Source of the DNA: Crocinitomicaceae bacterium
GTDB taxonomy: Bacteria > Bacteroidota > Bacteroidia > Flavobacteriales_D > Crocinitomicaceae
DNA length: 64,000 bases
Assembly: GCA_024643365.1 (NCBI GenBank)
Contig: JAHENC010000020.1
Span: forward strand, 124,001-188,000
Direction of reading: 5' to 3'
This document shows, in pieces, positions 1 through 7,511 of the stretch; position 1 is the first letter of the stretch; the number at the start of each line of letters is the position of its first letter. The translations under genes were made by a program, and so were the position numbers. Under the pieces are notes generated by a model. That model had not been told where the DNA came from. It was given only the letters and a program-made list of their open reading frames with translations, and made no database searches.

Positions 1-105
1 GCATCCTGTTTCACATTTGACATTTAAAAAGTAAATGTATCCTCCAATAGCCCCTAATGCATATCCAAGGATGGTCCAAAATGTGCGCGTTTTGAGAAAA
101 GGCAT
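1..105 (-). CDS. Small membrane protein, 5' fragment (cut by window edge)
   Basis: The minus strand from position 105 reads MPFLKTRTFWTILGYALGAI and continues off the left edge, so only the first 35 codons are present. It shows a short basic N-terminus, one hydrophobic segment (about residues 9-27) and a Cys pair (CETGC) just after it. Small Bacteroidota membrane proteins of the DUF6132 type have a similar hydrophobic-then-cysteine layout, but the assignment is tentative because the rest is missing. A TACCTTTG promoter element lies 17 nt upstream of the ATG, which supports a real gene start. It is too short for the ORF track. Confidence 0.55.
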   Translation of the reverse strand, partial: MPFLKTRTFWTILGYALGAIGGYIYFLNVKCETGC

Positions 106-122
106 CTGTTGTTTTTTTTTGA

Positions 123-130
123 CAAAGGTA
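123..130 (-). promoter_or_regulatory. -7 promoter element for the left-edge gene
   Basis: On the minus strand the sequence is TACCTTTG, matching the Bacteroidota -7 consensus TAnnTTTG, 17 nt before the ATG at 105. No convincing -33 TTG is seen. Confidence 0.5.
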
Positions 131-194
131 AAGACTCATTAAGAATTCATATGTAGCACAAGTTACATAATTTAGTTTCGCCATTATTTCTTCT

Positions 195-202
195 TACTTT
201 TG
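195..202 (+). promoter_or_regulatory. -7 promoter element for the 159-aa protein
   Basis: TACTTTTG matches TAnnTTTG and lies 17 nt before the ATG at 220. It faces away from the minus-strand promoter at 123-130, so the two genes are divergently transcribed. Confidence 0.5.
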
Positions 203-219
203 TCAAAAAAAAGACATTC

Positions 220-699
220 ATGAAACAAGTAAGTCTAGCATCCATTGAGAAAGCCATCGAAATCGTTGACCATTTAACGGACGATCAATTAGAAAATGTA
301 TCCGAAAAATATGCCTTGGCACAACAAGAATTGTTGGATTATGTCATGACAGCTCCTTCTGAGTACGAAAACGAAGATTTAGAAGGATTATTAATTTATT
401 ATTTCTGTGTTATTTCAGAATGTTTTACCCAGGAAGGAATTAAACTTCGTCAAGTTACCGAAGCGGACATCGATGAAATCGAAGAACCATATTTTGATAT
501 GTTAGAACAATACTTCGATGAAGAAGATGAAGAAATCATCGAATCGTTCTGTGATCAACCCTTTCTAGCGCAATTCATGGCCATGGAAGTATCTACCGAA
601 GATGAAGATGGTTCAAGTTTGGATGAAGAAACTGCTACTCAATTGTTTATTGTAACGTTAGCGATGGTTTCTTTAATGAATCGTGCAATCGAAGCATAG
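220..699 (+). CDS. Acidic cytoplasmic hypothetical protein, 159 aa
   Basis: I do not recognise this protein. It has no signal peptide or membrane segment. It is strongly acidic, with a D/E-rich stretch around residues 83-112 (DEIEEPYFDMLEQYFDEEDE), and appears mainly helical. The N-terminal half (KAIEIVDHLTDDQLENVSEKY) reads as amphipathic helices. The start is supported by a TACTTTTG promoter just upstream. It stands alone, with the SRP RNA gene following on the same strand behind its own promoter. No function is inferred. Confidence 0.75.
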   Translation: MKQVSLASIEKAIEIVDHLTDDQLENVSEKYALAQQELLDYVMTAPSEYENEDLEGLLIYYFCVISECFTQEGIKLRQVTEADIDEIEEPYFDMLEQYFDEEDEEIIESFCDQPFLAQFMAMEVSTEDEDGSSLDEETATQLFIVTLAMVSLMNRAIEA

Positions 700-738
700 T
701 AATTCATTGATTTTTTCGTTCGAATAAAAAGAAATCCC

Positions 739-746
739 TACATTTG
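739..746 (+). promoter_or_regulatory. -7 promoter element of the SRP RNA gene
   Basis: TACATTTG (739-746) ends exactly 3 nt before the first base of the predicted RNA (750). A TTTTCG stretch about 20 nt upstream could serve as a degenerate -33. Because the RNA 5' end can be predicted from its closing helix, this promoter calibrates the distance from -7 element to transcription start for other genes in the window. Confidence 0.65.
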
Positions 747-749
747 CAC

Positions 750-846
750 GGGGTAAGTCTTTTACGACCAGCTCCCTCTTAATCCTCCAGGACAGGAATG
801 TAGCAAAGGTATGAGGTTGAGCGGTGCGATAAGAGTAGCTTACCCC
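750..846 (+). ncRNA. ffs: Signal recognition particle RNA (short bacterial 4.5S type)
   Basis: The 97-nt region is closed by a perfect outer helix: GGGGUAAG at the 5' end pairs with CUUACCCC at the 3' end. The centre has the domain IV core: an ACA/UGU stem capped by a GGAA tetraloop, flanked by the conserved AGG and AGCA internal-loop strands that bind the Ffh M domain. This is the RNA of the particle that targets nascent membrane and secreted proteins to the SecYEG translocon. It is a short, Alu-less form. A TACATTTG promoter precedes it and a T-run follows the closing helix. No ffh gene is in the window. Confidence 0.88.
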
Positions 847-857
847 TCTTTTTTTTT
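837..857 (+). terminator. Terminator of the SRP RNA gene
   Basis: The 3' arm of the SRP closing helix (AGCTTACCCC) is followed at once by a run of nine T residues (849-857), so the RNA's own helix appears to act as the intrinsic terminator stem. Confidence 0.6.
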
Positions 858-924
858 AGGTAAGCTCCCTACTAAATTCCCCCTGCTACTTTTCCATTCA
901 CCTTTTCCATCAGGATAAATTCAG

Positions 925-932
925 TATCTTTG
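925..932 (+). promoter_or_regulatory. -7 promoter element with start codon at predicted +1
   Basis: TATCTTTG ends 4 nt before the ATG at 937. Using the SRP RNA spacing as a ruler, transcription would start at about 936-937, leaving no 5' leader. Confidence 0.6.
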
Positions 933-936
933 TTAC

Positions 937-1941
937 ATGAAGATTTCCGCATCTATTTACAGCGATAAAAGTCGCTCTTTAAAAGAAGTGATTCTTGATT
1001 TAGTTGCGCATCAAGTGGACCTATTGCATGTCGACTGCAACGATGATTTGAGTGTTTTTGATGATATCGCCAACATTCGAACCTGGTGCAACTTACCCGT
1101 TGACTTACACATCATCACCGAAAATCCATCAAAGTATTACGATTTGTTGGAAAGAAATCCAGTTGAATACGTGACTTTTCAGGTGGAAAATTTACAGGAG
1201 CCCTTGGAAATCCCTGCAAGTGTTACAGGTAAAAAGGGTTTGGCCCTCATTACCCCTACTCCTATCTCGGCTTTTGATCCCTATTCGGACTTTGATTTTA
1301 TTTTAATCATGGCTACAATACCTGGACAAAGCGGAGGGAAATTTGACCGTCAGAATTTTGCTAAAATCAGACAATTTCGCGCGAAATATCCGAGTAAATC
1401 CATTCACGTAGATGGTGGAGTAAATGGAGAGGTATCCTTCATCCTTCGAAACATGGGTGTAAGTTCTGCCGTTTCCGGATCCTATTTGTTTAATGGACCG
1501 AGTATCGGAAATGCGTTAATGAATTTAACGAAACGTGAAATTGAATCCACTTTTGAAATTGGTGACTTCATGATTCCTTTGGAAGAAGCACCAACGTTTG
1601 ACGCCTCCACCTGTACGACGCGCAGCATCCTCGAAGCTGTTGAATTCGGACAAATGGGATTCGCGTTAGCCATCGGTGAGGAAAATGCCTTAACGGGGAT
1701 CGTTTCCAGTGCGGACATCCGCAAAACGTTTTTGAAAAACCTAGAACAACCTACTCAAATTGAAGCAAGTGAATTCATCAATCGTCAGCCTTTGTGCATT
1801 GAAGAGAAAGCGACGGTGGTTGACTTGTTACAACTCTTAAAGAAATCGAACTTCCCTGTGATGTATCTTCCAGTCGTGAATGAAAAAAAACAAGCAGTGG
1901 GAATTATTAATTTTGTCAACCTCATCAAGGGAGAACTATGA
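937..1941 (+). CDS. Ribulose-phosphate 3-epimerase-like enzyme fused to C-terminal CBS pair
   Basis: Residues 1-205 form a (beta/alpha)8 barrel of the pentulose-phosphate epimerase family. The usual metal ligands are present: His31 and Asp33 (LLHVDCND), His58 (VDLHII) and Asp159 (HVDGGV), plus the phosphate-binding PGQSGGKF loop near 129-136. The family loop normally written MDGxFVPN is replaced (CNDDLSVFDD), so the substrate may not be ribulose 5-phosphate. Residues about 208-334 are a tandem CBS pair, a module that usually senses adenine nucleotides. Standalone epimerases are about 215-220 aa, so this is a real fusion, not a readthrough. The stop overlaps the next start (ATGA), so the two are translationally coupled. 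The 4-nt promoter spacing suggests a leaderless mRNA. The activity is inferred from the fold. Confidence 0.8.
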   Translation: MKISASIYSDKSRSLKEVILDLVAHQVDLLHVDCNDDLSVFDDIANIRTWCNLPVDLHIITENPSKYYDLLERNPVEYVTFQVENLQEPLEIPASVTGKKGLALITPTPISAFDPYSDFDFILIMATIPGQSGGKFDRQNFAKIRQFRAKYPSKSIHVDGGVNGEVSFILRNMGVSSAVSGSYLFNGPSIGNALMNLTKREIESTFEIGDFMIPLEEAPTFDASTCTTRSILEAVEFGQMGFALAIGEENALTGIVSSADIRKTFLKNLEQPTQIEASEFINRQPLCIEEKATVVDLLQLLKKSNFPVMYLPVVNEKKQAVGIINFVNLIKGEL

Positions 1942-2936
1942 TCATTCAATTAAAATCAACCGTTGGCGCAACTGAATGTGCCACATTAGCTGAAAAACAC
2001 AAAGCTTTTCACATTACCTACGAAGGAAAAAACTTACTCATTACCGGATCTGGATTGAAGGAAGTTCCTGCAGACCTAGAAAACCTTTGCGATGAACATT
2101 GGGTATTCGCCAATGACATTCAATTGGCTTCGAAACGATTTCGCTCCGATAAAAGAGAAGTGAAAATCGGAAACGTAAGCATCGGTGGAAATACAAAAAA
2201 CACCATATTAATCGGTGGACCTTGCTCCGTTGAATCCGAGGATCAAATTCGTTCGTCTGCGGAATTGCTTGTTGGAATGGGATTAAGCACGCTTCGTGGC
2301 GGATGCTACAAACCAAGAACAAGTCCCTACTCTTTCCAAGGATTAGGTTTGAAAGGATTGCAACTATTGGCAAAAATGAGAACCGAATATGGTTTAAATG
2401 TCATTACGGAAGCCAGAGATGCGACACACATTGATGAAATCATCGAACACACTGATATCATCCAAGTTGGAGCGAAAGCAATGTACGATCAAGGAATTTT
2501 ACGCGCTTGTGCAAAAATCAAAAAACCGGTTTTAATCAAACGTGGATTTGGAACAACCTTGCAAGAATTCGTTCAAGCCGCTGAATTTGTATTAGCTGGT
2601 GGAAACGAAAACGTGATTCTTTGCGAACGCGGTATTCGCACCTTCGAAACAGGTACGCGATTCACCTTGGATCTTTGCGGTGTTGCTTGGCTACAAGAAC
2701 ACACAAATCTTCCTGTTATTTTAGATCCTTCACATGCGATGGGATACGCGTACGGCGTTAATCCACTAGCACGTGCCTGTGTAGCGATGGGAATTGATGG
2801 GCTTTTAATCGAAGCACATCCAAATCCGAAAGTGGCGAAATCAGATGCTTCACAGCAATTGAATTACGAAGAATTCAAGCAATTACAAAAAGACCTACAA
2901 GCTGTTGCAGCAAGTGTTGGTTACAAAATGATTTAA
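1938..2936 (+). CDS. aroF: 3-deoxy-7-phosphoheptulonate (DAHP) synthase family, type I-beta
   Basis: The family condenses phosphoenolpyruvate with an aldose phosphate. DAHP synthase uses erythrose 4-phosphate to begin the shikimate pathway, and KDO8P synthase is its sister. The catalytic barrel (about residues 80-332) carries GPCSVES (94-100) and RGGCYKPRTSPYSFQG (120-135), which are DAHP synthase rather than KdsA signatures. It also has the metal-ligand region DPSHAMG. Residues 1-70 look like the ferredoxin-like regulatory domain of the Thermotoga-type enzyme. The length of 332 aa fits that form. It overlaps the epimerase gene by 4 nt and is followed after 1 nt by a KdsC-like phosphatase. 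That pairing is unusual for plain aromatic amino acid synthesis. The gene symbol is by family only. Confidence 0.85.
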   Translation: MIIQLKSTVGATECATLAEKHKAFHITYEGKNLLITGSGLKEVPADLENLCDEHWVFANDIQLASKRFRSDKREVKIGNVSIGGNTKNTILIGGPCSVESEDQIRSSAELLVGMGLSTLRGGCYKPRTSPYSFQGLGLKGLQLLAKMRTEYGLNVITEARDATHIDEIIEHTDIIQVGAKAMYDQGILRACAKIKKPVLIKRGFGTTLQEFVQAAEFVLAGGNENVILCERGIRTFETGTRFTLDLCGVAWLQEHTNLPVILDPSHAMGYAYGVNPLARACVAMGIDGLLIEAHPNPKVAKSDASQQLNYEEFKQLQKDLQAVAASVGYKMI

Positions 2937-2937
2937 G

Positions 2938-3615
2938 ATGTTATTAGAACAAAATATAAAAGGACTTTGTCAAAAAAACGGAATTGAGTTTGATGACTTC
3001 TTGTCCGATTTGGATGTGGAACACGTAAATGAACTTTCCGTGTATGATTTAGAAGCTGTTTGTGAAGAATACGAAGTCGATTTGACTGCACTGCTATTCA
3101 AACCTTTATTTCGCAACAACCATTTCAAAAAACAACTTGATAAACTGAAATTACTCATTTTGGATGTTGATGGCGTTTTAACCGATGGTGGAATGTTCAT
3201 GAGTGAAAAAGGAGATCAATTAAAACGTTACCACACACAAGATGGCTTGGCCATCATGCATGTCGTGAAAAATGGTCCGGTTCAACTGGGAATCATTTCC
3301 TCCGGATTCACGGAACATATGGTACAAGATCGTGCAGCAGTTCTCGGAATCGAACGTGTATATGTCGGACGCGAACCAAAATTAGACATTCTCAACACTT
3401 GGTGTAGTGAATTAGGAATCAGCTTAAATGAAGTTGGAATCATCGGCGATGACGTCAATGATTTAGCAGTCATGAAAGCAGTCGGACTATCTATTTGTCC
3501 TTCTTCTGCGGTAAACGCCGTTAAAACGGAATGCCACATCATTCTATCTCGTAAAGGTGGAGATGCGTGTGTTCGTGAATTTATCGACCAATACTTACTA
3601 CCACAAGGAATTTAA
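2938..3615 (+). CDS. KdsC/YrbI-family HAD phosphatase with HTH-like N-terminal extension
   Basis: From residue 70 this is a compact HAD phosphatase of the KdsC type. Motif I is LILDVDGVLTDG (nucleophile Asp76, acid/base Asp78), motif II is near IISSGFT, and the later acidic motif is GDDVND. KdsC removes phosphate from 3-deoxy-octulosonate 8-phosphate and normally has about 170-190 aa. This protein has 225 aa because of an extra N-terminal segment of about 60 residues. The segment (IKGLCQKNGIEFDDFL through DLEAVCEEYEVDLTALLF) has the spacing of a degenerate XRE-type helix-turn-helix. The gene starts 1 nt after the DAHP synthase stop and sits 3 nt before the next gene. The substrate is inferred to be a product of the upstream synthase, and this is not proven. 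Confidence 0.8.
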   Translation: MLLEQNIKGLCQKNGIEFDDFLSDLDVEHVNELSVYDLEAVCEEYEVDLTALLFKPLFRNNHFKKQLDKLKLLILDVDGVLTDGGMFMSEKGDQLKRYHTQDGLAIMHVVKNGPVQLGIISSGFTEHMVQDRAAVLGIERVYVGREPKLDILNTWCSELGISLNEVGIIGDDVNDLAVMKAVGLSICPSSAVNAVKTECHIILSRKGGDACVREFIDQYLLPQGI

Positions 3616-3618
3616 TTT

Positions 3619-4839
3619 ATGAAATCAATCAAATTAGGTGTCATCCGTGAAGGAAAAGTACCACCAGATTTTCGTGTTCCATTGACACCGAAACAATGCA
3701 AAGCAATTGAAGTACTTTATCCCGAAGTGAAGGTTGTCGTTCAACGTAGTCCCATTCGAACATATCCGGATGCATCGTACGCAGAACAAGGAATAGAACT
3801 TGTCGATCAGTTAAACGATTGCGACTATATCTTTGGTGTGAAAGAGGTTCAAATCGCGGATTTAATACCAAACAAAACCTTTTTCTTCTTTTCGCATACC
3901 TTCAAAAAACAACCGTACAATCGTGATTTGTTGAATGCGGTGTTGGATAAAAAAATCCGTTTGGTTGATTACGAAGTATTAAAAGACAAATACAACAAAC
4001 GAATCATTGGATTTGGACGTTATGCGGGAATTGTCGGTTGCTACAACGCGTTTTTAACCTATGGATTGAAATCGGGACGTTACGCGATGAAACCTGCACA
4101 TGAGTGCGAAGACCGTAAGGAAGTGGAACAAGAATTAAAAAAAGTAGACCTACCTGCTGATTTCCGCGTAGTATTAACGGGATTTGGACGTGTTGGACAC
4201 GGTGCGAGAGAAATCATTGATCTTTTGCCAATCACTGAAGTGAGTCCAGAAGAATACTTAAAAAATGCATTTGAAGGTCCTGTTTACACGCATTTAGAGG
4301 CCGAAGACTATTTTGCGCCGAAGGATGGAACGACTTTCATGAAAAAGGATTTCTATTCGACGCCGGAAAACTACCTTTCTACCTTTGGTCGCTACTCCAA
4401 AAAATCGGACATGTACATCCCTTGTCATTTCTGGAGTGCAAAATCCCCGTTCATTTTAACCAACGATGATTTACTGCATGCGGAAAACCGCATCAAAGTA
4501 GTCGGTGACATTTCTTGTGATATCGCTGGTCCTATCGCATGCACTATCCGTCCAAGTAAAATCGGCAATGGAATTTATGGCTACGATCCACTTACACAAA
4601 CCGAAGTTGATTTTATGAAGGAGGGTGCAATTGCGGTCATGGCAATTGACAACTTACCTTGCGAATTACCAAAAGATGCATCGGAAGATTTCGGGAATGA
4701 ACTTTTGAAACAAGTGCTTCCATGTCTGTTTGGTAAGGATCCCGATGAAGTCATTGCACGAGGTTCACAAACCACAACATCGGGAGAATTAACAGAAGGA
4801 TTTAGCTATTTGAGCAAATACATCGCTGGATTAGAATAA
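3619..4839 (+). CDS. Saccharopine/alanine dehydrogenase-like NAD(P) oxidoreductase
   Basis: The N-terminal part begins KLGVIREGKVPPDFRVPLTP, the signature of the alanine dehydrogenase / transhydrogenase / Lys1 saccharopine dehydrogenase N-terminal domain. A Rossmann segment (VVLTGFGRVGHGAREII, about residues 184-200) binds the nicotinamide cofactor. The length of 406 aa is a little longer than Lys1 (about 370). No signal peptide or membrane segment is seen. It is the last gene of the four-gene operon (3-nt gap). A separate promoter for the next gene follows. The true reaction is unknown: reductive amination of a keto acid is the family theme. Bacterial lysine is more likely made here through DapD and DapF, which are also in this window, so a saccharopine route is doubtful. 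Confidence 0.72.
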   Translation: MKSIKLGVIREGKVPPDFRVPLTPKQCKAIEVLYPEVKVVVQRSPIRTYPDASYAEQGIELVDQLNDCDYIFGVKEVQIADLIPNKTFFFFSHTFKKQPYNRDLLNAVLDKKIRLVDYEVLKDKYNKRIIGFGRYAGIVGCYNAFLTYGLKSGRYAMKPAHECEDRKEVEQELKKVDLPADFRVVLTGFGRVGHGAREIIDLLPITEVSPEEYLKNAFEGPVYTHLEAEDYFAPKDGTTFMKKDFYSTPENYLSTFGRYSKKSDMYIPCHFWSAKSPFILTNDDLLHAENRIKVVGDISCDIAGPIACTIRPSKIGNGIYGYDPLTQTEVDFMKEGAIAVMAIDNLPCELPKDASEDFGNELLKQVLPCLFGKDPDEVIARGSQTTTSGELTEGFSYLSKYIAGLE

Positions 4840-4844
4840 TTTTC

Positions 4845-4852
4845 TACATTCG
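4845..4852 (+). promoter_or_regulatory. -7-like element, start codon 3 nt downstream
   Basis: TACATTCG is one base off TAnnTTTG and ends 3 nt before the ATG at 4856, the same geometry as the SRP RNA start. It suggests a leaderless transcript for the transporter gene. Confidence 0.45.
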
Positions 4853-4855
4853 TAT

Positions 4856-6187
4856 ATGATTGAAAAAGGAGATAAAAAAATCATCCGTGGATGGGTGATG
4901 TATGACTGGGCAAATTCCGTTTATCCACTTATAATCAGTTCGGCTATTTTTCCAATTTTGTACGAAACACAAACAAGTGTAAAGGATCCAATTACTAAAG
5001 CCACGATTTTTGACACCATTTCTGTCTTTGGAATGGAATTTAAAAACACCGAGTTTTACGCCTACCTGATTTGCTTATCATATATCGTAGTTGCATTGCT
5101 ATCTCCTGTTTTATCGGGAATTGCAGACGCTGGAGGAAAACGAAAACTCTTCATGCAGTTTTTTTGTTACCTAGGGGCAATCTCTAGTGGACTCTTATAT
5201 TTTTTCCATGCAGACCGAGGCTCGGCTGAAGGAGCACCCTTTTACATCGATTGGAGTATTCTCGCTTTGTTTTTTGGATCAGTTGGATTCTGGGCAAGCT
5301 TAGTGTACTACAACTCCTATTTACCAGAAATTTCAGAACCAAAAGACCATGATAAAATTAGTGCACGTGGATTCTCCATGGGATATCTTGGTAGTTCAAT
5401 TTTGTTGATTATCGTTTTGATTCTGACTGTTTTCACCAAAGTTATCCCTATCCGTTTTGCGTTTCCACTCGTAAGTCTTTGGTGGATTAGTTTTGCCACT
5501 TATTCGTTCATTCGTCTTCCTAAATCGACTGCCACAAGTAAAGTAGAAGGAAACATCATCATGAAAGGTTACCGTGAAGTGTACAAGGTGTGGAAGGAAA
5601 TCAAATTAAACATCCCATTGAAGCGCTATTTGTTTTCCTTCTTCATGTTTAATATGGCTGTCCAAACAATTATGGTAATGGCTGTTGCTTTTGCCAACAA
5701 AGAAGTTCGAGGCATTAAACAGCAGGATCTAATCATCTCGATTCTAATCATTCAATTTATTGGTATTCTTGGTGCTTATTTATTGTCCAAGGTTTCCAGT
5801 AAAATTGGAAATTTAAAGTCTATAGGAATATCTATCATTATTTGGATTGGACTCTGTCTTGGCGTTTACTCTTTAGTGTATGAACCATGGCAGTTTTTCA
5901 TTGCTGCAGCCATCGTTGGACTCGTGATGGGAGGAATTCAATCATTGGCTAGATCGACATATTCCAAATTACTTCCTGAAACCAAAGACTTGACCTCTTA
6001 TTTTAGTTTCTACGATTTAGCAGAGAAAATCGGACTAGCTGTTGGTACCTTAACTTTTGGACTGATAGAAGGATATTTAAATATCCGTACATCGATTTTA
6101 GCATTAGTCATATTCTTCGCAATCGGATTTATCATCCTACTTTTTATTCCAAAAACAACAAACTTACAACATGAGACAAGAAATTGA
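4856..6187 (+). CDS. MFS transporter, UMF1 / Atg22-like family
   Basis: A polytopic inner-membrane protein of 443 aa with about 12 hydrophobic segments. The N-terminal motif GWVMYDWANSVYPLII is characteristic of the UMF1 family (related to yeast vacuolar Atg22 effluxers). Members are major-facilitator carriers of unproven substrate, and amino acid efflux is the usual suggestion. The 3' end overlaps dapD by 17 nt, so the two are probably co-transcribed and translationally coupled. An export role for a lysine-pathway compound is conceivable but unsupported. The start is backed by a -7-like element placed 3 nt upstream. Confidence 0.8.
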   Translation: MIEKGDKKIIRGWVMYDWANSVYPLIISSAIFPILYETQTSVKDPITKATIFDTISVFGMEFKNTEFYAYLICLSYIVVALLSPVLSGIADAGGKRKLFMQFFCYLGAISSGLLYFFHADRGSAEGAPFYIDWSILALFFGSVGFWASLVYYNSYLPEISEPKDHDKISARGFSMGYLGSSILLIIVLILTVFTKVIPIRFAFPLVSLWWISFATYSFIRLPKSTATSKVEGNIIMKGYREVYKVWKEIKLNIPLKRYLFSFFMFNMAVQTIMVMAVAFANKEVRGIKQQDLIISILIIQFIGILGAYLLSKVSSKIGNLKSIGISIIIWIGLCLGVYSLVYEPWQFFIAAAIVGLVMGGIQSLARSTYSKLLPETKDLTSYFSFYDLAEKIGLAVGTLTFGLIEGYLNIRTSILALVIFFAIGFIILLFIPKTTNLQHETRN

Positions 6188-6980
6188 AGCAGCATGGGAT
6201 AACCGTGAATTATTGAAGGAAAAAGAAACCATTCAAGCAATTGAAACGGTGATTGAAGACTTAGACAAAGGTTTATTACGTGTTGCTGAACCAGGAGAAA
6301 ATGGTGAATGGATTGTGAACGAATGGATTAAAAAAGCCGTTGTCATGTACTTCCCGATCCGTCAAATGGAAACCATTGAGGTTGGTCCATTCGAGTTTCA
6401 CGATAAAATGGCTTTAAAGCGTAATTACAAAGAATTAGGCGTACGCGTTGTACCTCATGCAATTGCTCGTTATGGAGCATTTGTTGCACCGGGCGTAATC
6501 ATGATGCCCTCTTACATCAACATTGGTGCATACGTAGACTCAGGGACTATGGTGGACACATGGGCAACAGTTGGTAGTTGTGCGCAAGTTGGTAAAAATG
6601 TACACTTAAGCGGTGGAGTTGGAATCGGTGGCGTATTGGAACCATTACAAGCTGCTCCTGTAATCATTGAGGATGATGCGTTTATCGGATCTCGATGCAT
6701 CGTTGTAGAAGGTGTTCGCGTTGGAAAACAAGCGGTACTTGGTGCGAATGTCGTACTAACGAAATCCACTAAAATCATTGACGTCACTGGTCCAGAACCA
6801 ATCGAACACCGTGGATATGTTCCAGAACGAAGCGTTGTCATTCCAGGAACTTACACAAAGGAATTCCCAGCAGGATCATACCAAGTGCCCTGTGCTTTAA
6901 TCATTGGTCAACGCAAAGCATCCACGGATTTAAAAACTTCCTTAAACGATGCCTTACGAGAACACAATGTGGCGGTATAA
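6171..6980 (+). CDS. dapD: 2,3,4,5-tetrahydropyridine-2,6-dicarboxylate N-succinyltransferase
   Basis: DapD transfers succinyl from succinyl-CoA to tetrahydrodipicolinate in the succinylase branch of diaminopimelate/lysine synthesis, which feeds peptidoglycan. The 269-aa protein has the helical N-terminal domain, then a left-handed beta-helix of hexapeptide repeats (about residues 100-210). Conserved stretches include MMPSYINIGAYVDSGTMVDT and GVGIGGVLEPLQA, the latter close to the CoA and substrate site. The length matches the family (about 270). It overlaps the transporter gene upstream by 17 nt and is followed after 3 nt by a small exported protein gene. DapF lies elsewhere in the window at 44.8-45.6 kb. 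Confidence 0.95.
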   Translation: MRQEIEAAWDNRELLKEKETIQAIETVIEDLDKGLLRVAEPGENGEWIVNEWIKKAVVMYFPIRQMETIEVGPFEFHDKMALKRNYKELGVRVVPHAIARYGAFVAPGVIMMPSYINIGAYVDSGTMVDTWATVGSCAQVGKNVHLSGGVGIGGVLEPLQAAPVIIEDDAFIGSRCIVVEGVRVGKQAVLGANVVLTKSTKIIDVTGPEPIEHRGYVPERSVVIPGTYTKEFPAGSYQVPCALIIGQRKASTDLKTSLNDALREHNVAV

Positions 6981-6983
6981 AGC

Positions 6984-7364
6984 ATGAGTATTCTTCTTCG
7001 TTTCAGTGTGTTATTTGGATTGATGGTCGTACTGACCTCTTCCATCAAACAACCCATACCAAGCATATCTGGACTTTGGTCAGAGCATTGGATTGATAGC
7101 GATGTGGATTACGTCGACACCTTGCGTTTGAGTCAAAAAAACGATTCCCTTTTTATTTCACTGCACAATTCACAAGTGAATTGGGAGCCGAACTTCCATA
7201 AAGTAAAATTTGATGGCTCACTCTTGACCTTTCAAATGGATGCGAATAACATCACCAATTTCATGACGCTTCAATTGTCCGAGGATCAAAAAAGATTCGA
7301 TGGGAAAGTTCATACTTGGAGAGGTGAAATTCGGAAAATTTATCTGGTGAAAGTAGGTCCCTAA
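6984..7364 (+). CDS. Small exported hypothetical protein, 126 aa
   Basis: I do not recognise it. The first 20 residues form a signal-peptide-like segment (LLRFSVLFGLMVVLTSS). The rest is beta-rich with short alternating polar and hydrophobic runs (TLRLSQKNDSLFISLHNSQV), which would suit a small lipocalin-like or avidin-like beta barrel. No lipobox cysteine is present. The gene starts 3 nt after the dapD stop and may be the last gene of the transporter-dapD unit. No function is inferred. Confidence 0.65.
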   Translation: MSILLRFSVLFGLMVVLTSSIKQPIPSISGLWSEHWIDSDVDYVDTLRLSQKNDSLFISLHNSQVNWEPNFHKVKFDGSLLTFQMDANNITNFMTLQLSEDQKRFDGKVHTWRGEIRKIYLVKVGP

Positions 7365-7511
7365 CCTTTCGAAACAGTTGGTTTGACCCAGAAATTTGCA
7401 ATCATTAATTTCTTGTTTGCGTTATTCACGGGTAATCAAAAACATGCCGTTGTATATCTGTTTCACATGCGTACTTTTCGTTTTTAGATCTCATCTAACA
7501 AACCAAAAGTT

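Noticed and set aside
1938-2936. KDO8P synthase (kdsA) assignment
   Set aside because: The motifs GPCSVES and RGGCYKPRTSPYSFQG are those of DAHP synthase, and the N-terminal regulatory domain is not found in KdsA.
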